Positions 9,676 to 24,378 of a DNA stretch of 64,000 nucleotides are shown in pieces. A model generated the notes under the pieces. The model had not been told where the DNA came from. It did not search any database and saw only the letters and a list, made by a program, of their open reading frames with translations. A program made the position numbers and the translations under genes. This stretch comes from Microbacterium luticocti DSM 19459 (lineage in GTDB: Bacteria > Actinomycetota > Actinomycetes > Actinomycetales > Microbacteriaceae), in assembly GCF_000422405.1 (NCBI RefSeq), contig NZ_AULS01000003.1, positions 62,001 through 126,000 on the forward strand, read 5' to 3'. Every line of letters starts with the position of its first letter. Position 1 is the first letter of the stretch.

Positions 9676-10485
9676 TCAGACGCCGACGTGCTTCTGGTAG
9701 CGGATGATCGCGGCGAACTCGTCGGCCACCAGGCTCGCGCCGCCGACCAGAGCGCCGTCGACGTCGGGCTCGCGCATGAACCCGGCGATGTTGCCCGATT
9801 TCACCGAGCCGCCGTACAGGATACGGGTGCGGTCGGCGGCGTCGCCGCCGAGCGCGTCGGCGACGACCTCGCGCAGCCGCGCACACACGTCCTGGGCCTG
9901 CTCGGGGGTCGCAGCCTGCCCCGACCCGATGGCCCACACCGGCTCGTAGGCGACGACGACCTCGGTGCCCGCCTTCAGCCCCGACAACGCCGCAGTCAGC
10001 TGCGCGACCGGCACCGCGCTGGCACCGTGCTGCGCAAGGTCGTCGGCGGTCTCGCCCACGCAGATCACCGGCACGAGCCCGTGCCGGATCGCCGCCTTCA
10101 CCTTCGCCGCCACGACCTCGTCGGTCTCGGCGTGGTACTCGCGCCGCTCGGAGTGCCCGATGAGGACGTACCGGCAGTCGAGCTTGGCGAGGAACTGACC
10201 CGAGACCTCACCGGTGTACGCACCGGAGTCGTGCTCGGACAGGTCTTGCGCGCCCAGTGCGAACGGGATCTTGTCGGCGTCGAGCAGCGTCTGCACGGTG
10301 CGCAGGTCGGTGAACGGGGGGAACAGGGCGACCTCGACCGAATCCGACTCGTGCTTGGCGTCCTTGAGCGTCCAGTGCAGCTTCTGCACCAGTGCCACCG
10401 CCTGCAGGTGGTCGAGGTTCATCTTCCAGTTGCCGGCGATCAGCGGCGTGCGGCGCGCGAGCGCCGTCTCGGTCACTGCTCCCAT
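9676..10485 (-). CDS. tpiA: triosephosphate isomerase
   Basis: Interconverts dihydroxyacetone phosphate and glyceraldehyde-3-phosphate. 269 residues. GNWKMN carries the active-site Lys near residue 21, GHSERR the catalytic His, and [11 protein letters not shown] the catalytic Glu near residue 177. The ATG at 10485 follows GGAGG at 7 bases and lies inside the end of pgk; a GTG at 10476 that overlaps the pgk stop is an alternative with a poorer site. Third gene of gap-pgk-tpiA. Confidence 0.97.
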   Translation of the reverse strand: MGAVTETALARRTPLIAGNWKMNLDHLQAVALVQKLHWTLKDAKHESDSVEVALFPPFTDLRTVQTLLDADKIPFALGAQDLSEHDSGAYTGEVSGQFLAKLDCRYVLIGHSERREYHAETDEVVAAKVKAAIRHGLVPVICVGETADDLAQHGASAVPVAQLTAALSGLKAGTEVVVAYEPVWAIGSGQAATPEQAQDVCARLREVVADALGGDAADRTRILYGGSVKSGNIAGFMREPDVDGALVGGASLVADEFAAIIRYQKHVGV

Positions 10486-11690
10486 CCGAGCACCTCCAGT
10501 CCGGGCAGCGTCTTGCCCTCGAGGAATTCCAGGCTGGCGCCTCCGCCGGTCGAGATGTGCCCGAACCGGTCGTCCGAAAAGCCCAGCTGCCGTACCGCGG
10601 CGGCGGAGTCTCCCCCGCCGACCACCGACAGGCCGTCGACCTCGGTGAGCGCCTGCGCGACCGCCTTCGTGCCGGCGGCGAACGCCGGCATCTCGAACAC
10701 GCCCATCGGCCCGTTCCAGAACACCGTGGTGCTGGAGCGGATCGCGTCGGCGAACAGCTCCGCGGTGCGCGGTCCGATGTCCAGCCCCAGCCCGTCGGCG
10801 CCGAACGGGGTGTCTTCGAGCGCGTCCGCGGCGGCCACCACGTGGTCGGCCGACGCGTCGAAGGATGCCGCGACCACCGCATCCACCGGCAGTACCAGGT
10901 CGATCCCCCGATCGCGGGCGGTGTCGATGTAGCGGCGGACGGTGTCCAGCTGGTCCTGCTCGAGCAGGCTCTTGCCCACCTTGTGGCCCTGCGCGGCCAG
11001 GAACGTGAACATCATGCCGCCACCGACCAGCAGCTTGTCGACCCGGGGCAGCAGGTGCTCGATCACCCCGAGCTTGTCGCTGACCTTGGAGCCGCCCAGC
11101 ACGACCGTGTACGGCCGCTGCGGATTCTCGGTCAGGCGGTCGAGCACGTCGACCTCCTTCTCAATGAGCAGCCCGGCCGCCGACGGCACGATCTCGGCGA
11201 GGTCGTAGACACTGGCCTGCTTGCGGTGCACGACGCCGAAGCCGTCCGAGACCAGCGCGTCGCCGAGCCCGGCCAGCTGCTGCGCGAACGCGCGTCGGGT
11301 CGCGTCGTCCTTCGCGGTCTCACCCGGGTTGAACCGCAGGTTCTCGATCACCGCGACGTCGCCGTCCGACAGGGCTGCCACCGCCTCCTGGGCCGACTCC
11401 CCGACGGTGTCGCGCGCGAACGCGACCGGGGTGCCGAGCAGTTCGCTCAGGCGCTGCGCGACCGGGGCGAGACTGTACGCCGGGTCGGGAACGCCGCCGG
11501 GTCTGCCCAGGTGCGAGCAGACCACGACGCGTGCGCCCTGGTGGATGAGCCGGTTCAGCGTGGGAAGGGACGCACGCACGCGACCGTCGTCGGTGATGAC
11601 GCCGTCGTCCAGCGGGACGTTCAGGTCACAACGGACGATGACGCGGCGGCCGGTGAGCGGGCCCAGCGACGCGATGGTGCGCAGTGCCAT
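10473..11690 (-). CDS. pgk: phosphoglycerate kinase
   Basis: Makes ATP from 1,3-bisphosphoglycerate in glycolysis. 405 residues. [15 protein letters not shown] is the N-domain signature, CSHLGRPGG is the substrate loop, and [13 protein letters not shown] in the C-domain is the nucleotide-binding region. The ATG begins 1 base after the gap stop, and the end overlaps tpiA by 13 bases, so the three genes form one transcription unit. Confidence 0.97.
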   Translation of the reverse strand: MALRTIASLGPLTGRRVIVRCDLNVPLDDGVITDDGRVRASLPTLNRLIHQGARVVVCSHLGRPGGVPDPAYSLAPVAQRLSELLGTPVAFARDTVGESAQEAVAALSDGDVAVIENLRFNPGETAKDDATRRAFAQQLAGLGDALVSDGFGVVHRKQASVYDLAEIVPSAAGLLIEKEVDVLDRLTENPQRPYTVVLGGSKVSDKLGVIEHLLPRVDKLLVGGGMMFTFLAAQGHKVGKSLLEQDQLDTVRRYIDTARDRGIDLVLPVDAVVAASFDASADHVVAAADALEDTPFGADGLGLDIGPRTAELFADAIRSSTTVFWNGPMGVFEMPAFAAGTKAVAQALTEVDGLSVVGGGDSAAAVRQLGFSDDRFGHISTGGGASLEFLEGKTLPGLEVLGWEQ

Positions 11691-11691
11691 G

Positions 11692-13423
<1,732 letters not shown>

Positions 13424-13499
13424 GTTCTCTTCTTCCTGTCGGCGCGGCACCGATCGCGGAAGCGGTCTCGCTCCCCGGTGCAGCGAGGGTGACGTCTTC

Positions 13500-13505
13500 A
13501 TCCTA
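13500..13505 (-). promoter_or_regulatory. -10 element of sodA
   Basis: TAGGAT on the minus strand; start of transcription expected near 13493, leaving a leader of about 70 bases. Confidence 0.55.
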
Positions 13506-13556
13506 CTGAGGGCCAACGTCACCGGCCGGGGCATGCTTCCCGATCGACCGTTCCGA

Positions 13557-14525
13557 TCAGTCGACGGGAACAGCCGATTCGGTGCCCGGGATCCCGTCCA
13601 GTTCCGCCTTCTTGTCGGCCATCGCCAGGAGCCTGCGGATGCGGCCGGCCACCGCGTCCTTGGTCAGCGGCGGGTCGGCGTGGTGACCGAGCTCGTCCAG
13701 GCTGGCGTCGCGGTGTTCCAACCGCAGCCGGCCGGCCTCGCGCAGGTGGTCGGGCACCTCGTCGCCGAGGATCTCGAGCGCACGCTCGACGCGGGCGCAC
13801 GCGGCGACCGCGGCCTGCGCGGAGCGGCGCAGGTTGGCGTCGTCGAAGTTCACCAGGCGGTTCACGCCCGCCCGCACCTCGCGCCGCTGCCGCATCCGGT
13901 CCCAGGCGGCGGCCGCCTGCACGGCGCCCATGGCGGCCAGCGCCGCGCGGATGGCCTCGCCGTCGCGCACGACCACCCGCGGGATGCCGCGGACCTCGCG
14001 CGCCTTGGCGGCCACGCCCAGCCGGTGCCCGGCGCCGACCAGCGCCATGGCCGCTTCGGACGACGGGCAGGAGATCTCCAGCGCCGCCGAACGGCCGGGG
14101 TCGCTGAGCGAACCGGCCGCCAGGAACGCACCGCGCCACACCGCCGCAAGGTCGGGCCGCGACCCGGTGGTGAGCCGGTTGGGCAGGCCGCGCACCGGGC
14201 GGCGGCGCTGGTCGAGCAGGCCCGTCTGCCGGGCGAGGGTCTCGCCGCCTTCGATCACGCGCACCGCGTAGCGTGCGCCGCCGGGGGCACCGGATGCCTG
14301 CACCTGGACGAGCCCGGGACGCACCCCGTACAGCTCCATCAGTTCACGGGCCACCCGCGTGGCGAGCACTTCGGAGTCCAGTTCCGCCTCGACGGCGACC
14401 CGGTTGGCGATGGAGTGCAGTCCGCCCGAGAACCGCAGCAGCGCGGTGAGCTCGGCGACGCGCGCGCTGGGTCGCGGGTCGCGCACGGCGGTCAGCTCTG
14501 CCTTCACGTCGGCGGTCAGCGGCAC
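13557..14525 (-). CDS. whiA: DNA-binding regulator WhiA
   Basis: Conserved Gram-positive regulator, controlling sporulation septation in Streptomyces and linked to cell division in others. 322 residues: an N-terminal LAGLIDADG-like homing-endonuclease fold ([27 protein letters not shown] region) and a C-terminal helix-turn-helix ([27 protein letters not shown]). The GTG at 14525 gives the standard [11 protein letters not shown] start, has GAGGAG in front, and lies about 32 bases after the start of transcription implied by the -10 at 14564-14569; the earlier GTG at 14561 would be only 2 bases from that -10. Follows rapZ directly. Confidence 0.95.
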   Translation of the reverse strand: MPLTADVKAELTAVRDPRPSARVAELTALLRFSGGLHSIANRVAVEAELDSEVLATRVARELMELYGVRPGLVQVQASGAPGGARYAVRVIEGGETLARQTGLLDQRRRPVRGLPNRLTTGSRPDLAAVWRGAFLAAGSLSDPGRSAALEISCPSSEAAMALVGAGHRLGVAAKAREVRGIPRVVVRDGEAIRAALAAMGAVQAAAAWDRMRQRREVRAGVNRLVNFDDANLRRSAQAAVAACARVERALEILGDEVPDHLREAGRLRLEHRDASLDELGHHADPPLTKDAVAGRIRRLLAMADKKAELDGIPGTESAVPVD

Positions 14526-14563
14526 GGCTCTCCTCGGGGAATCGAACGGCGGGACGGCCACCT

Positions 14564-14569
14564 AGCCTA
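14564..14569 (-). promoter_or_regulatory. -10 element of whiA
   Basis: TAGGCT on the minus strand between rapZ and whiA. It implies a transcript starting near 14557 and so supports the downstream GTG of whiA. Confidence 0.5.
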
Positions 14570-14575
14570 CCCGTG

Positions 14576-15457
14576 CTACTCGCGGCCCAGGTCCCGGTGC
14601 ATGACGCGCACCGCGACCCCGGGCACCGCGGACAGTCGCGCGCCGAGCTCGGCGGCCATCGCCACTGAACGGTGCTTGCCGCCGGTGCAGCCGATGGCGA
14701 TCACGCTGTGGCGCTTGTTCTCGCGCTGGTAGCCCTCCAGCACCGGGGTCACCGCGGCGGTGTAGGCGTCCAGGAAGTCGGCCGCGCCGGCCTGGGCGAG
14801 CACGAACTCGCGCACCGCGGCGTCCTCGCCGGTGAGCGCACGCAGGTCGTCCTCCCAGTACGGGTTGGGCAGAAACCGCATGTCCGCGACCATGTCGGCG
14901 TCGACGGGCAGCCCGTACTTGAAGCCGAAGCTGAGGATCGTGAGCGTGTGCCGGGCCGCGCCGCTCTCGCTGAACAGCTCCACGACGTGGCTCGCGAGCT
15001 GGTGGATGTTGAAGTCGCTGGTGTCGATGACCACGTCCGCGCTCTCGCGGATGGAGGCCAGCCGCCCCCGTTCGCGGCGGATGCCGTCGACGATGGTGCC
15101 GTCCTCCTGCAGCGGATGCGGGCGCCGCACCGCCTCGTAGCGACGCACCAGCACGTCGTCGGAGGCATCCAGGAACACCACCCGCAGCTGTTGTCGGGCG
15201 CCGCGCAGCGCCCGGGTGACCTCGGGCAGTTCGGTGAACAGGCTCCCGCCGCGCACGTCGACGACCGCCGCCACCCGCGGCAGTGCGCCGCCGGCCAGTC
15301 CCGACAGGTCGAGCAGAGGCCGAAGCATCTGCGGCGGCAGGTTGTCGACGACGTACCAGCCCATGTCTTCGAGCGCGTTCGCGACGGTGGAGCGTCCCGC
15401 GCCGGACATGCCGGTGACGATCAGGATCTCGCCGGTCGTGTGCTCGCCGTCGGCCAT
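14576..15457 (-). CDS. rapZ: RapZ-family nucleotide-binding protein
   Basis: P-loop ATP/GTP-binding protein of the RapZ/YvcJ family; in E. coli it is an RNase adaptor for small RNAs, and its role in actinobacteria is unclear. 293 residues. Walker [10 protein letters not shown] at residues 16-24, DFNIHQL in the middle, and the C-terminal [10 protein letters not shown] signature. The ATG at 15457 follows GGGGAGG. The frame runs open far upstream into uvrC but that part is only GC-rich shadow. Sits between uvrC and whiA, where yvcK is usually expected but is absent here. Confidence 0.94.
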   Translation of the reverse strand: MADGEHTTGEILIVTGMSGAGRSTVANALEDMGWYVVDNLPPQMLRPLLDLSGLAGGALPRVAAVVDVRGGSLFTELPEVTRALRGARQQLRVVFLDASDDVLVRRYEAVRRPHPLQEDGTIVDGIRRERGRLASIRESADVVIDTSDFNIHQLASHVVELFSESGAARHTLTILSFGFKYGLPVDADMVADMRFLPNPYWEDDLRALTGEDAAVREFVLAQAGAADFLDAYTAAVTPVLEGYQRENKRHSVIAIGCTGGKHRSVAMAAELGARLSAVPGVAVRVMHRDLGRE

Positions 15458-15482
15458 GGCCTCCCCCGCTCCTGTCGGCTCC

Positions 15483-15488
15483 AGCCTA
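15483..15488 (-). promoter_or_regulatory. -10 element of rapZ
   Basis: TAGGCT on the minus strand between uvrC and rapZ, giving a leader of about 18 bases that contains GGGGAGG. Confidence 0.5.
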
Positions 15489-15498
15489 GCGAGGCCGG

Positions 15499-17364
15499 TC
15501 AGCTCTGCGCCAAGTGGCCGTGCACGGCCGCGGCCAGGGTCGGGCCGATGCCGGGCAGCTCGGCGATCTGCTCGGGGGTGGCCTGCCGCAGCGCGGCGAC
15601 CGAGCCGAAGTGCCGCAGCAGGGCGCGGATGCGCGCCGGGCCGAGCCCCGGCACCTCGGCGAGCACCGTGGTGATGTCGCGCTTGCGGCGCTTGCGCTGA
15701 TGGGTGATCGCGAACCGGTGCGCCTCGTCGCGCAGCCGCTGCAGCAGGTAGAGCGCCTCGGAGGTGCGCGGCAGGATCACCGGATAGTCCTGGTCGGGCA
15801 GCCACACCTCTTCGAGCCGCTTGGCGATGCCGCACAGGGCGATCTCGGTGTGCCCGGTCTCGGTCAGCGCGCGGGCGGCGGCGGCCACCTGCGGCTGCCC
15901 GCCGTCGACCACCAGCAGCTGCGGCGGGTACGAGAACCGCCGTTTGGTGCCGGAGTCGACGGCATCCGTCTCGTGCGGGTCGTCGAGGCGGGCCAGCCGT
16001 CGGGTGAGCACCTGGTGCATCGAGTCGGTGTCGTCGGTGGTGTCGGTGACGGTGAACGACCGGTACTGGTCCTTGCGCGGCAGGCCGTCTTCGAAGACCA
16101 CCATCGAGGCGACCACGTTGGTGCCCGACAGGTGCGAGATGTCGAAGCACTCGATGCGCAACGGCGCCTCGGCCAGCCCGAGTGCCTCCTGCAGGTCGGT
16201 GAGCGCCTGGGTGCGGGCGACGTAGTCGCTGGTGCGGCGGGTCTTGTGCAGCATGAGCGCCTGCTGGGCGTTGCGGGTGGCCGTCTTCATCAGTTCGGCC
16301 TTGCGTCCCCGCTGCGCGACGGCGATCGTGACCTTGCGCCCACGCCGCCCGCTCAGCCATGTCTGCAGCTCGGCGGCGTCCTCGGGCAGGTGCGGCACGA
16401 GGATCTGCCGCGGGATGTCGGCCGACGCCGCGTCGCCGTACACCCGCTGCAGCACCTGGTCGACCAGTTCGGCGCCCGAGATGTCGAGCTCCTTCTCGAT
16501 GGTGGTGGCACGCACACCGCGCACCCGGCCGCCCCGCACCACGAAGTGCTGCACGGCGGCGGCCAGCTCGTCTTCGGCGATGCCGAACAGGTCGGCGTCC
16601 ATGTCGGGTGAGAGCACGAGGGCGCTGCGGCTGAGCACCGCGTCGATCGCCTGCAGCTTGTCACGGTAGACGGCGGCCGATTCGTAGTCCATCGCCGCCG
16701 CGGCCGCGTTCATGCGCCGGGTCAGATCGCGGCGGAAGCGCTCGTCTCCGCCGGAGAGGAACGCGACGAAGTCGTCGACGATCGCGCGGTGCTCGTCGAT
16801 CGTGACGGTCATCGAGCACGGGCCGCCGCAGCGGCCGATCTGCCCGGGAAAGCACGGCCGGCCGGTGGCCATCGCCTTGCGGTACGACGCGTCCGAGCAG
16901 GTGCGGATGGGGAACACCTTGATCATCAGGTCGATGGTGTCGTGCACCGCCCACACCTTGGGGTAGGGCCCGAAGTACTTGGCGCCGCGGATGTTGTGGT
17001 TGCGGGTGACCAGCACGCGCGGGGCTTCGTCGGCCAGGGTCACCGCCAGGTACGGGTACGACTTGTCGTCTTTGTACCGGACGTTGAACGGCGGTTTGAA
17101 CTCCTGGATCCACATGTACTCCAGCTGCAACGCCTCGACGTCGCTGCCGACGACGGTCCATTCCACGGATGCCGCGGTGGTGACCATCCGCCGGGTGCGC
17201 TCGTGCAGGGTGTGCAGCGGGGCGAAGTAGTTCGACAGCCGCGCACGCAGGTTCTTCGCCTTGCCGACGTAGAGGATGCGGCGGTCGCGGTCACGGAAGC
17301 GGTAGACGCCCGGTTCGGTGGGGATCTCTCCGTTCCGGGGCTTGTACGCGAGCTGATCGGCCAT
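15499..17364 (-). CDS. uvrC: excinuclease ABC subunit UvrC
   Basis: Makes the two incisions of nucleotide excision repair. 621 residues. In order: GIY-YIG endonuclease ([20 protein letters not shown], near residue 20), a Cys-rich stretch with GRCGGPC, the UvrB-binding UVR motif near residue 215, the RNase H-like second nuclease with [21 protein letters not shown] and [11 protein letters not shown], and helix-hairpin-helix DNA binding at the C-terminus ([18 protein letters not shown]). The ATG at 17364 is chosen because it lies 10 bases after the uvrA stop and gives the usual N-terminus. Confidence 0.97.
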   Translation of the reverse strand: MADQLAYKPRNGEIPTEPGVYRFRDRDRRILYVGKAKNLRARLSNYFAPLHTLHERTRRMVTTAASVEWTVVGSDVEALQLEYMWIQEFKPPFNVRYKDDKSYPYLAVTLADEAPRVLVTRNHNIRGAKYFGPYPKVWAVHDTIDLMIKVFPIRTCSDASYRKAMATGRPCFPGQIGRCGGPCSMTVTIDEHRAIVDDFVAFLSGGDERFRRDLTRRMNAAAAAMDYESAAVYRDKLQAIDAVLSRSALVLSPDMDADLFGIAEDELAAAVQHFVVRGGRVRGVRATTIEKELDISGAELVDQVLQRVYGDAASADIPRQILVPHLPEDAAELQTWLSGRRGRKVTIAVAQRGRKAELMKTATRNAQQALMLHKTRRTSDYVARTQALTDLQEALGLAEAPLRIECFDISHLSGTNVVASMVVFEDGLPRKDQYRSFTVTDTTDDTDSMHQVLTRRLARLDDPHETDAVDSGTKRRFSYPPQLLVVDGGQPQVAAAARALTETGHTEIALCGIAKRLEEVWLPDQDYPVILPRTSEALYLLQRLRDEAHRFAITHQRKRRKRDITTVLAEVPGLGPARIRALLRHFGSVAALRQATPEQIAELPGIGPTLAAAVHGHLAQS

Positions 17365-17374
17365 CGGGGTGTGG

Positions 17375-20272
<2,898 letters not shown>

Positions 20273-20278
20273 CGCACA

Positions 20279-20284
20279 AGTCTA
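20279..20284 (-). promoter_or_regulatory. -10 element of leaderless uvrA-uvrC
   Basis: TAGACT, 6 bases, then GTG of uvrA: the spacing expected when transcription starts at the start codon. The same element and spacing are found at dnaE. Confidence 0.6.
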
Positions 20285-20340
20285 GGTGGGGCCTCCGACA
20301 CCGGGCCGGGAGCCGGCTGCGCCCGGGGCGAACCACCGGG

Positions 20341-20856
20341 TCAGCGCCGGGCGGCGAGCAGGCGCAGCAGCACGACGATCACGACGGCGCACAGCGCCGT
20401 GACGATCACGACCGCCCACGCCGGCAGCAGTGCGCGCACCGGCGCGTGCTGCACGAGCAGCGCGGCGGCCAGCACCGGCTGCGCGACAAGTTGCACCACC
20501 AGCCAGCGGCGTGCCGGCGCGATCAGGGCGCGCAGCTGCAGCCGGCCGCGGCCGGGCAGCGCCAGCCCGAACCCGCCGAGCACGTGCAGGGCGTGAGCGA
20601 GCGCGAGGGCCACGAACGGGGCGGGCGTGGCGAGCCAGCCGGGGTGCAGCAGCTGCCCGAGCCCCACCACGAGCACGGCGCCCCAGGTCGCCAGCGTCGT
20701 GGGCAGCAGCGCCCCCAGTGCGGTCAACGCGACCACGGCGATCGCGTACGGCGCCGGCACCGCGGCGAACGCCGCGCAGGAGACCAGCACGGCCGCACCG
20801 CGCAGCAGTGGAAGGGGGATGCCGCGGCCCTCGCCGGGCGCGTCGTGCGGGGTCAT
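20341..20856 (-). CDS. hypothetical multi-pass membrane protein
   Basis: Function not recognised. 171 residues, Ala/Leu/Val-rich, with about five or six predicted membrane segments (near 17-36, 37-52, 55-70, 78-100, 112-130, 140-166) and a basic RRLLAARR-type C-terminus. Its ATG overlaps the DUF58 stop (ATGA), which makes it the fifth and last gene of the MoxR/DUF58 operon. It occupies the place where related operons often carry a transglutaminase-type membrane protein, but no transglutaminase residues are visible here. Confidence 0.8.
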   Translation of the reverse strand: MTPHDAPGEGRGIPLPLLRGAAVLVSCAAFAAVPAPYAIAVVALTALGALLPTTLATWGAVLVVGLGQLLHPGWLATPAPFVALALAHALHVLGGFGLALPGRGRLQLRALIAPARRWLVVQLVAQPVLAAALLVQHAPVRALLPAWAVVIVTALCAVVIVVLLRLLAARR

Positions 20857-22157
20857 CCGACCCGCCGGCGCCGGCTCATCGTGCGCAGCGCGGCGATGCG
20901 GGCGCCGGCGTCGCCGTCCCAGACCAGGGCGTCCGCGCCCATCGCCCGGACCTCGTCGATGCGGTCGGCGCGCAGCCCGAGCACGATGCGCGACGCGACG
21001 ATCTCTTCGAGCCGCAGCCGCTCACCGCGCAACGCAGGCAGGGTGTCGACGGCCACCACGCGGTGCCCGCTCGCACGCCACAGCCGCACCAGTCGCACCG
21101 GTTCGTCGTCGAGGAACGTCGACAGCAGCACGATCAACGCGCCTCGGGCCACGTGCGGGCTGCGGGTGCGGCTCATGCGCGGCTGTGCCGAGGTCGCCGA
21201 TATCGCCGCCCGCAGCCGCTGCCGGTGACGGGCGCCCGAGCCGTGCCGCACCGCCTGGCCCGGGCGTGACAGCACGTGGAACGACACCTGATCGCCGGCG
21301 TCGAGGTAGGCGCACACGAACGACCAGGCCGCCTCGCGTGCCACATCGAGCGAGCCCGGCAGGCCGAGTCCCCGCGCCCCGCGCACCCAATCCCCCACCT
21401 GACCGGTGAGGTCGTCGGCGTCGTCGAGGATCAGGGCGACCTCGACGTCCGAGGTGGCGAAGCTGCGTCGCACGAACAGGTCGCCGGGGCGGCGCGCCAG
21501 ACGCGCGGTGGCCTTCCAGTCGATGCGCTGCAGTCGATCGCCGTAGCTGAACGGGTGGATGTCACGGAACTCGCCGCCGTCCCCGGGGCGGGCGGCGTCG
21601 TGGGCACCGGTGAGACCGGCCGGGGCGGGCGGCAGCGGCAGAAACGGCAGTCGCACGGCCTGCGGTTCGAGCCGTGCGGCGAGCCGCACACGTGCCGGCG
21701 CGGGCGCGGTCCACGCGCCGTCCGCACCCACGGCGACCATCTCGGCCGCCAGCAGCTCCTGGTCGCCGGTGTGCGCGGTGTGCACCGGAACCACGACGTG
21801 CCCGGTCGGTCCGACCAGGGCGATCCGCTCGGTGCGGTGGCGGGCGGCGGTCGCGTCGACCAGCACGATCTCGGCGCCGGGCGCCACCGCCTCGACCCGC
21901 ACCGGGACGACCCGCTGCCGGTCGGGCCCGGTTCGTTCGGGTGCCCGGGTCAGGTTCAGGTGTGGGCCCGAGACATCCGGATGCCCGCCGGCGGCGAGCG
22001 CGAGCGCCACGGCGACCAGCACCACCACGCCGATCACGGCGATCTCGACGCGGGAGAACCCCAGCCCGGCGCCCAGCAGCACCACACCCGTCGCGATGCC
22101 CGCCATCGGCGCGGGTGTCAGCGTCCGTGCCGCCGGCCGCGTCGCGGGCGGGGTCAT
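20853..22157 (-). CDS. DUF58 domain-containing protein
   Basis: DUF58 proteins accompany MoxR ATPases and have a von Willebrand factor A-like fold. 434 residues: two N-terminal membrane segments (about 18-35 and 37-57), a beta-rich middle, then the family signature GGEFRDIHPFSYGDRLQRIDW followed by KATARLARRPGDLFVRRSF. The expected metal-binding DxSxS-like loop reads LILDDADD, so the metal site may be altered. ATGA overlaps at both ends tie it to moxR and to the small membrane protein. Its partner is probably the MoxR ATPase upstream; substrate unknown. Confidence 0.9.
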   Translation of the reverse strand: MTPPATRPAARTLTPAPMAGIATGVVLLGAGLGFSRVEIAVIGVVVLVAVALALAAGGHPDVSGPHLNLTRAPERTGPDRQRVVPVRVEAVAPGAEIVLVDATAARHRTERIALVGPTGHVVVPVHTAHTGDQELLAAEMVAVGADGAWTAPAPARVRLAARLEPQAVRLPFLPLPPAPAGLTGAHDAARPGDGGEFRDIHPFSYGDRLQRIDWKATARLARRPGDLFVRRSFATSDVEVALILDDADDLTGQVGDWVRGARGLGLPGSLDVAREAAWSFVCAYLDAGDQVSFHVLSRPGQAVRHGSGARHRQRLRAAISATSAQPRMSRTRSPHVARGALIVLLSTFLDDEPVRLVRLWRASGHRVVAVDTLPALRGERLRLEEIVASRIVLGLRADRIDEVRAMGADALVWDGDAGARIAALRTMSRRRRVG

Positions 22158-23152
22158 CGCACCTCCGCACGGGCGAGCGTGGGCGGGGTGGGGGTGGCCG
22201 CCAGCACCGCCGCGACCACCTGGGCCGGATCGGTGCCGGCCGCCCAGGCGCCCGGGGTCAGCGTGAGCCGGTGTGCCAGCACCGGCACAGCCACCCGTTT
22301 GACGTCGTCGGGCACCACATAATCGCGCCCGTCGATCACGGCGAGCGCGCGACCGACGAGCATGAGCGCCTGCGACCCGCGGGGCGAGGCGCCCACCTCG
22401 ACCGACGGGTCGGTGCGGGTCGCGGCGGCCAGGTCGACGCAGTAGCGCACGATGTCGGGATCGACGTGCACCGCCTCGACGCCGGCCTGCATCGCGCGCA
22501 GCTGCCCGGCGTCGACGACCTCGGGCAGTCGCACCGCCTCGGTGCGGCGGGCCAGGCGGTTGGCGAGGATGCGCTCTTCACCGGCGCGGTCGGGGTAGCC
22601 GACGCTCAGCCGCACCAGAAAGCGGTCCAGCTGCGCCTCGGGCAGCGCATAGGTGCCTTCGTACTCGATCGGGTTCGCGGTGGCGATGAGGTGGAACGGC
22701 GCGGGCAGCGGAAAGCTCGTGCCCTCGACGGTCACCTGCCCTTCGGCCATGGCCTCCAGCAGCGCGGACTGGGTCTTGGGGGCGGTGCGGTTCAGCTCGT
22801 CGGCCAGCAGCAGGCCGGTGAACACGGGACCGGGTCGGAATTCGAACCGGCCGGTGTCGGGTGCGTACACGTACGACCCGGTGATGTCGGCGGGCAGCAG
22901 GTCGGGGGTGCACTGCAACCGCCGGAACGCGAGCCCGCACGCCTGGGCGAGACAGCGTGCGGCCAGCGTCTTGCCCAGACCCGGCACGTCTTCGAACAGC
23001 ACGTGCCCGCCGGCCAGGACGGCGGCCAGTGCCAGGCGCAGCGGCTCCTCCTGGTCGATGACGACGGTGCCGACCTCGGCGAGGATGCGGCGGGCGAGGG
23101 CCCCCACCTCGTCGGGTGCGGCGGGTGCGGGCGGTGTCTGGTCGGTGGTCAT
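22154..23152 (-). CDS. moxR: MoxR family AAA+ ATPase
   Basis: Chaperone-like AAA+ ATPase thought to mature or remodel partner proteins together with DUF58/VWA proteins. 332 residues. Walker A in EDVPGLGKTLAARCLA near residue 57, Walker B in LLADELNRTAPKTQSALLEAM near residue 117, sensor 1 in FHLIATANPIEYEGTYALPEAQ, and lid helices with GASPRGSQAL. The ATG at 23152 is chosen because it overlaps the upstream stop (ATGA); the open frame extends 21 codons further without support. Confidence 0.95.
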   Translation of the reverse strand: MTTDQTPPAPAAPDEVGALARRILAEVGTVVIDQEEPLRLALAAVLAGGHVLFEDVPGLGKTLAARCLAQACGLAFRRLQCTPDLLPADITGSYVYAPDTGRFEFRPGPVFTGLLLADELNRTAPKTQSALLEAMAEGQVTVEGTSFPLPAPFHLIATANPIEYEGTYALPEAQLDRFLVRLSVGYPDRAGEERILANRLARRTEAVRLPEVVDAGQLRAMQAGVEAVHVDPDIVRYCVDLAAATRTDPSVEVGASPRGSQALMLVGRALAVIDGRDYVVPDDVKRVAVPVLAHRLTLTPGAWAAGTDPAQVVAAVLAATPTPPTLARAEVR

Positions 23153-23634
23153 GCCTCTCCTCTCCGGGCCGGCGGGCGGCCGTGGGCTCCGAGCGCCTCG
23201 AGTCGATCGAGGCACAGTTGCACGTCGGCGACGGTGCGCGCGGCGCCGTCCAGCAGCGCTGCCGCGTCGGGTCCGATCAGATCGGCGACACCGGCGGCGT
23301 GTGCGGCGTCGTCCAGGTCGATGCCGTGCCGGGCCAGGCGCGACCGGGCGAACGCCCGCAGCCGTTTGCGCGCGGCGTCGCCGATCTCGCCGTGCCGGCC
23401 GCGCAGTGCCCAGGCGATCTGCGTCACGTCACCGCGGGTGCCGGGCCGGGGCTCGGGCTGCGGGCGCACCAGCACCGGGCGCTGCCCGTCCGCGAAGCCC
23501 GCCCAGGCGAGCCCGGCGGCCACCCCGAACAGCACGACCGCGGCCGACACCGGCCAGTCCACACCGAGCACCCACAGCACGAAGCCGGCCACCAGGCCCC
23601 CGAACGTGCCGGCGAGCACCGGTCCGACCCTCAT
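23149..23634 (-). CDS. hypothetical membrane protein of the MoxR operon
   Basis: Function not recognised. 161 residues: two N-terminal membrane segments (about 5-23 and 28-49), a short linker with QRPVLVRPQPEPRPG, and a C-terminal cytosolic helical part with VTQIAWALRGRHGEIGDAARKRLRAFARSRL. Its ATG overlaps the stop of the DUF4129 gene and its TGA overlaps the moxR ATG, so all these proteins are probably made in step. The frame is open further upstream but within the DUF4129 gene. Confidence 0.82.
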   Translation of the reverse strand: MRVGPVLAGTFGGLVAGFVLWVLGVDWPVSAAVVLFGVAAGLAWAGFADGQRPVLVRPQPEPRPGTRGDVTQIAWALRGRHGEIGDAARKRLRAFARSRLARHGIDLDDAAHAAGVADLIGPDAAALLDGAARTVADVQLCLDRLEALGAHGRPPARRGEA

Positions 23635-24365
23635 GTGCCGCTCCCGGCCGGTTCGGCGGGCGCATGCCATGACCGCTCCAGGTGTTCCAGGCATTCGCGG
23701 GCGGTGCGCACGGTGGCGGCGTCGGCGGTGCGGCCCCCGAACCGCACGTCCTGGTACAGGCGCAGCAGGATGTCGGCCGCCGCGCGGTTGGCCTCGAAAC
23801 GGCGCACGATGCGCACCGCGTATTCGGCCGGGGTCTCGGAGGGCGTCCGCGGCGCGCCCGCCTGCCGGGCGGCATCCTCGAGCCACAGCCAGGCCTGAAC
23901 GATCGCGTCGTTCGCGTCGCGCGCGTCGTCGAGCTCGGCCAGCGCGCGGGCGATGCCGCGCCGCACCGCGGGGGCGATCGCCTGCGCGTCGAGCACGGCG
24001 GCGGCGCCGGTACCGGATGCCACAGCCGCGGCACGGCGCACACGTCGACGCCGATTGCGGATCAGCCGCACCACGAGCAGCGCCACGACCGTCAGCAGTG
24101 CGAGCACGGCCAGTGCGAACAGCACCGCGGTGATCGTGCGCAGCACCGCTCCCGCCGCGGGGGGCACGCTCACCGGTGGCAGCGTCGACGACGACTCGGG
24201 CTGCGGCGGCATGGTCGGCCACACCGCCGGTCCGGCATCACGCCAGCGCGGCGGCCCGGCCGGCAGCGGCCCGGCGGTGAGCACGCCGAGGACGGCGAGT
24301 GCGCCGGCGGCCGCCACGCCCGCCACGAGCAACCGACGACCCCGCTGTCCGATCACGTGCTCCAC
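23631..24365 (-). CDS. DUF4129 domain-containing membrane protein
   Basis: DUF4129 domains occur with MoxR/DUF58 systems and at the C-terminus of transglutaminase-like membrane proteins. 244 residues: an N-terminal signal-anchor (about 11-33), an external Pro/Ser linker, a second membrane segment (about 73-103), then the cytosolic DUF4129 part with WLEDAARQAGAPRTPSETPAEY and VRTARECLEHLE. First gene of the five-gene operon, 13 bases after uvrB. Two GTG starts are possible: 24365, or 24356, the latter 7 bases after a TAGCGT that could serve as a leaderless -10. Confidence 0.88.
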   Translation of the reverse strand: MEHVIGQRGRRLLVAGVAAAGALAVLGVLTAGPLPAGPPRWRDAGPAVWPTMPPQPESSSTLPPVSVPPAAGAVLRTITAVLFALAVLALLTVVALLVVRLIRNRRRRVRRAAAVASGTGAAAVLDAQAIAPAVRRGIARALAELDDARDANDAIVQAWLWLEDAARQAGAPRTPSETPAEYAVRIVRRFEANRAAADILLRLYQDVRFGGRTADAATVRTARECLEHLERSWHAPAEPAGSGT

Positions 24366-24378
24366 GCTATCGCGAGGC

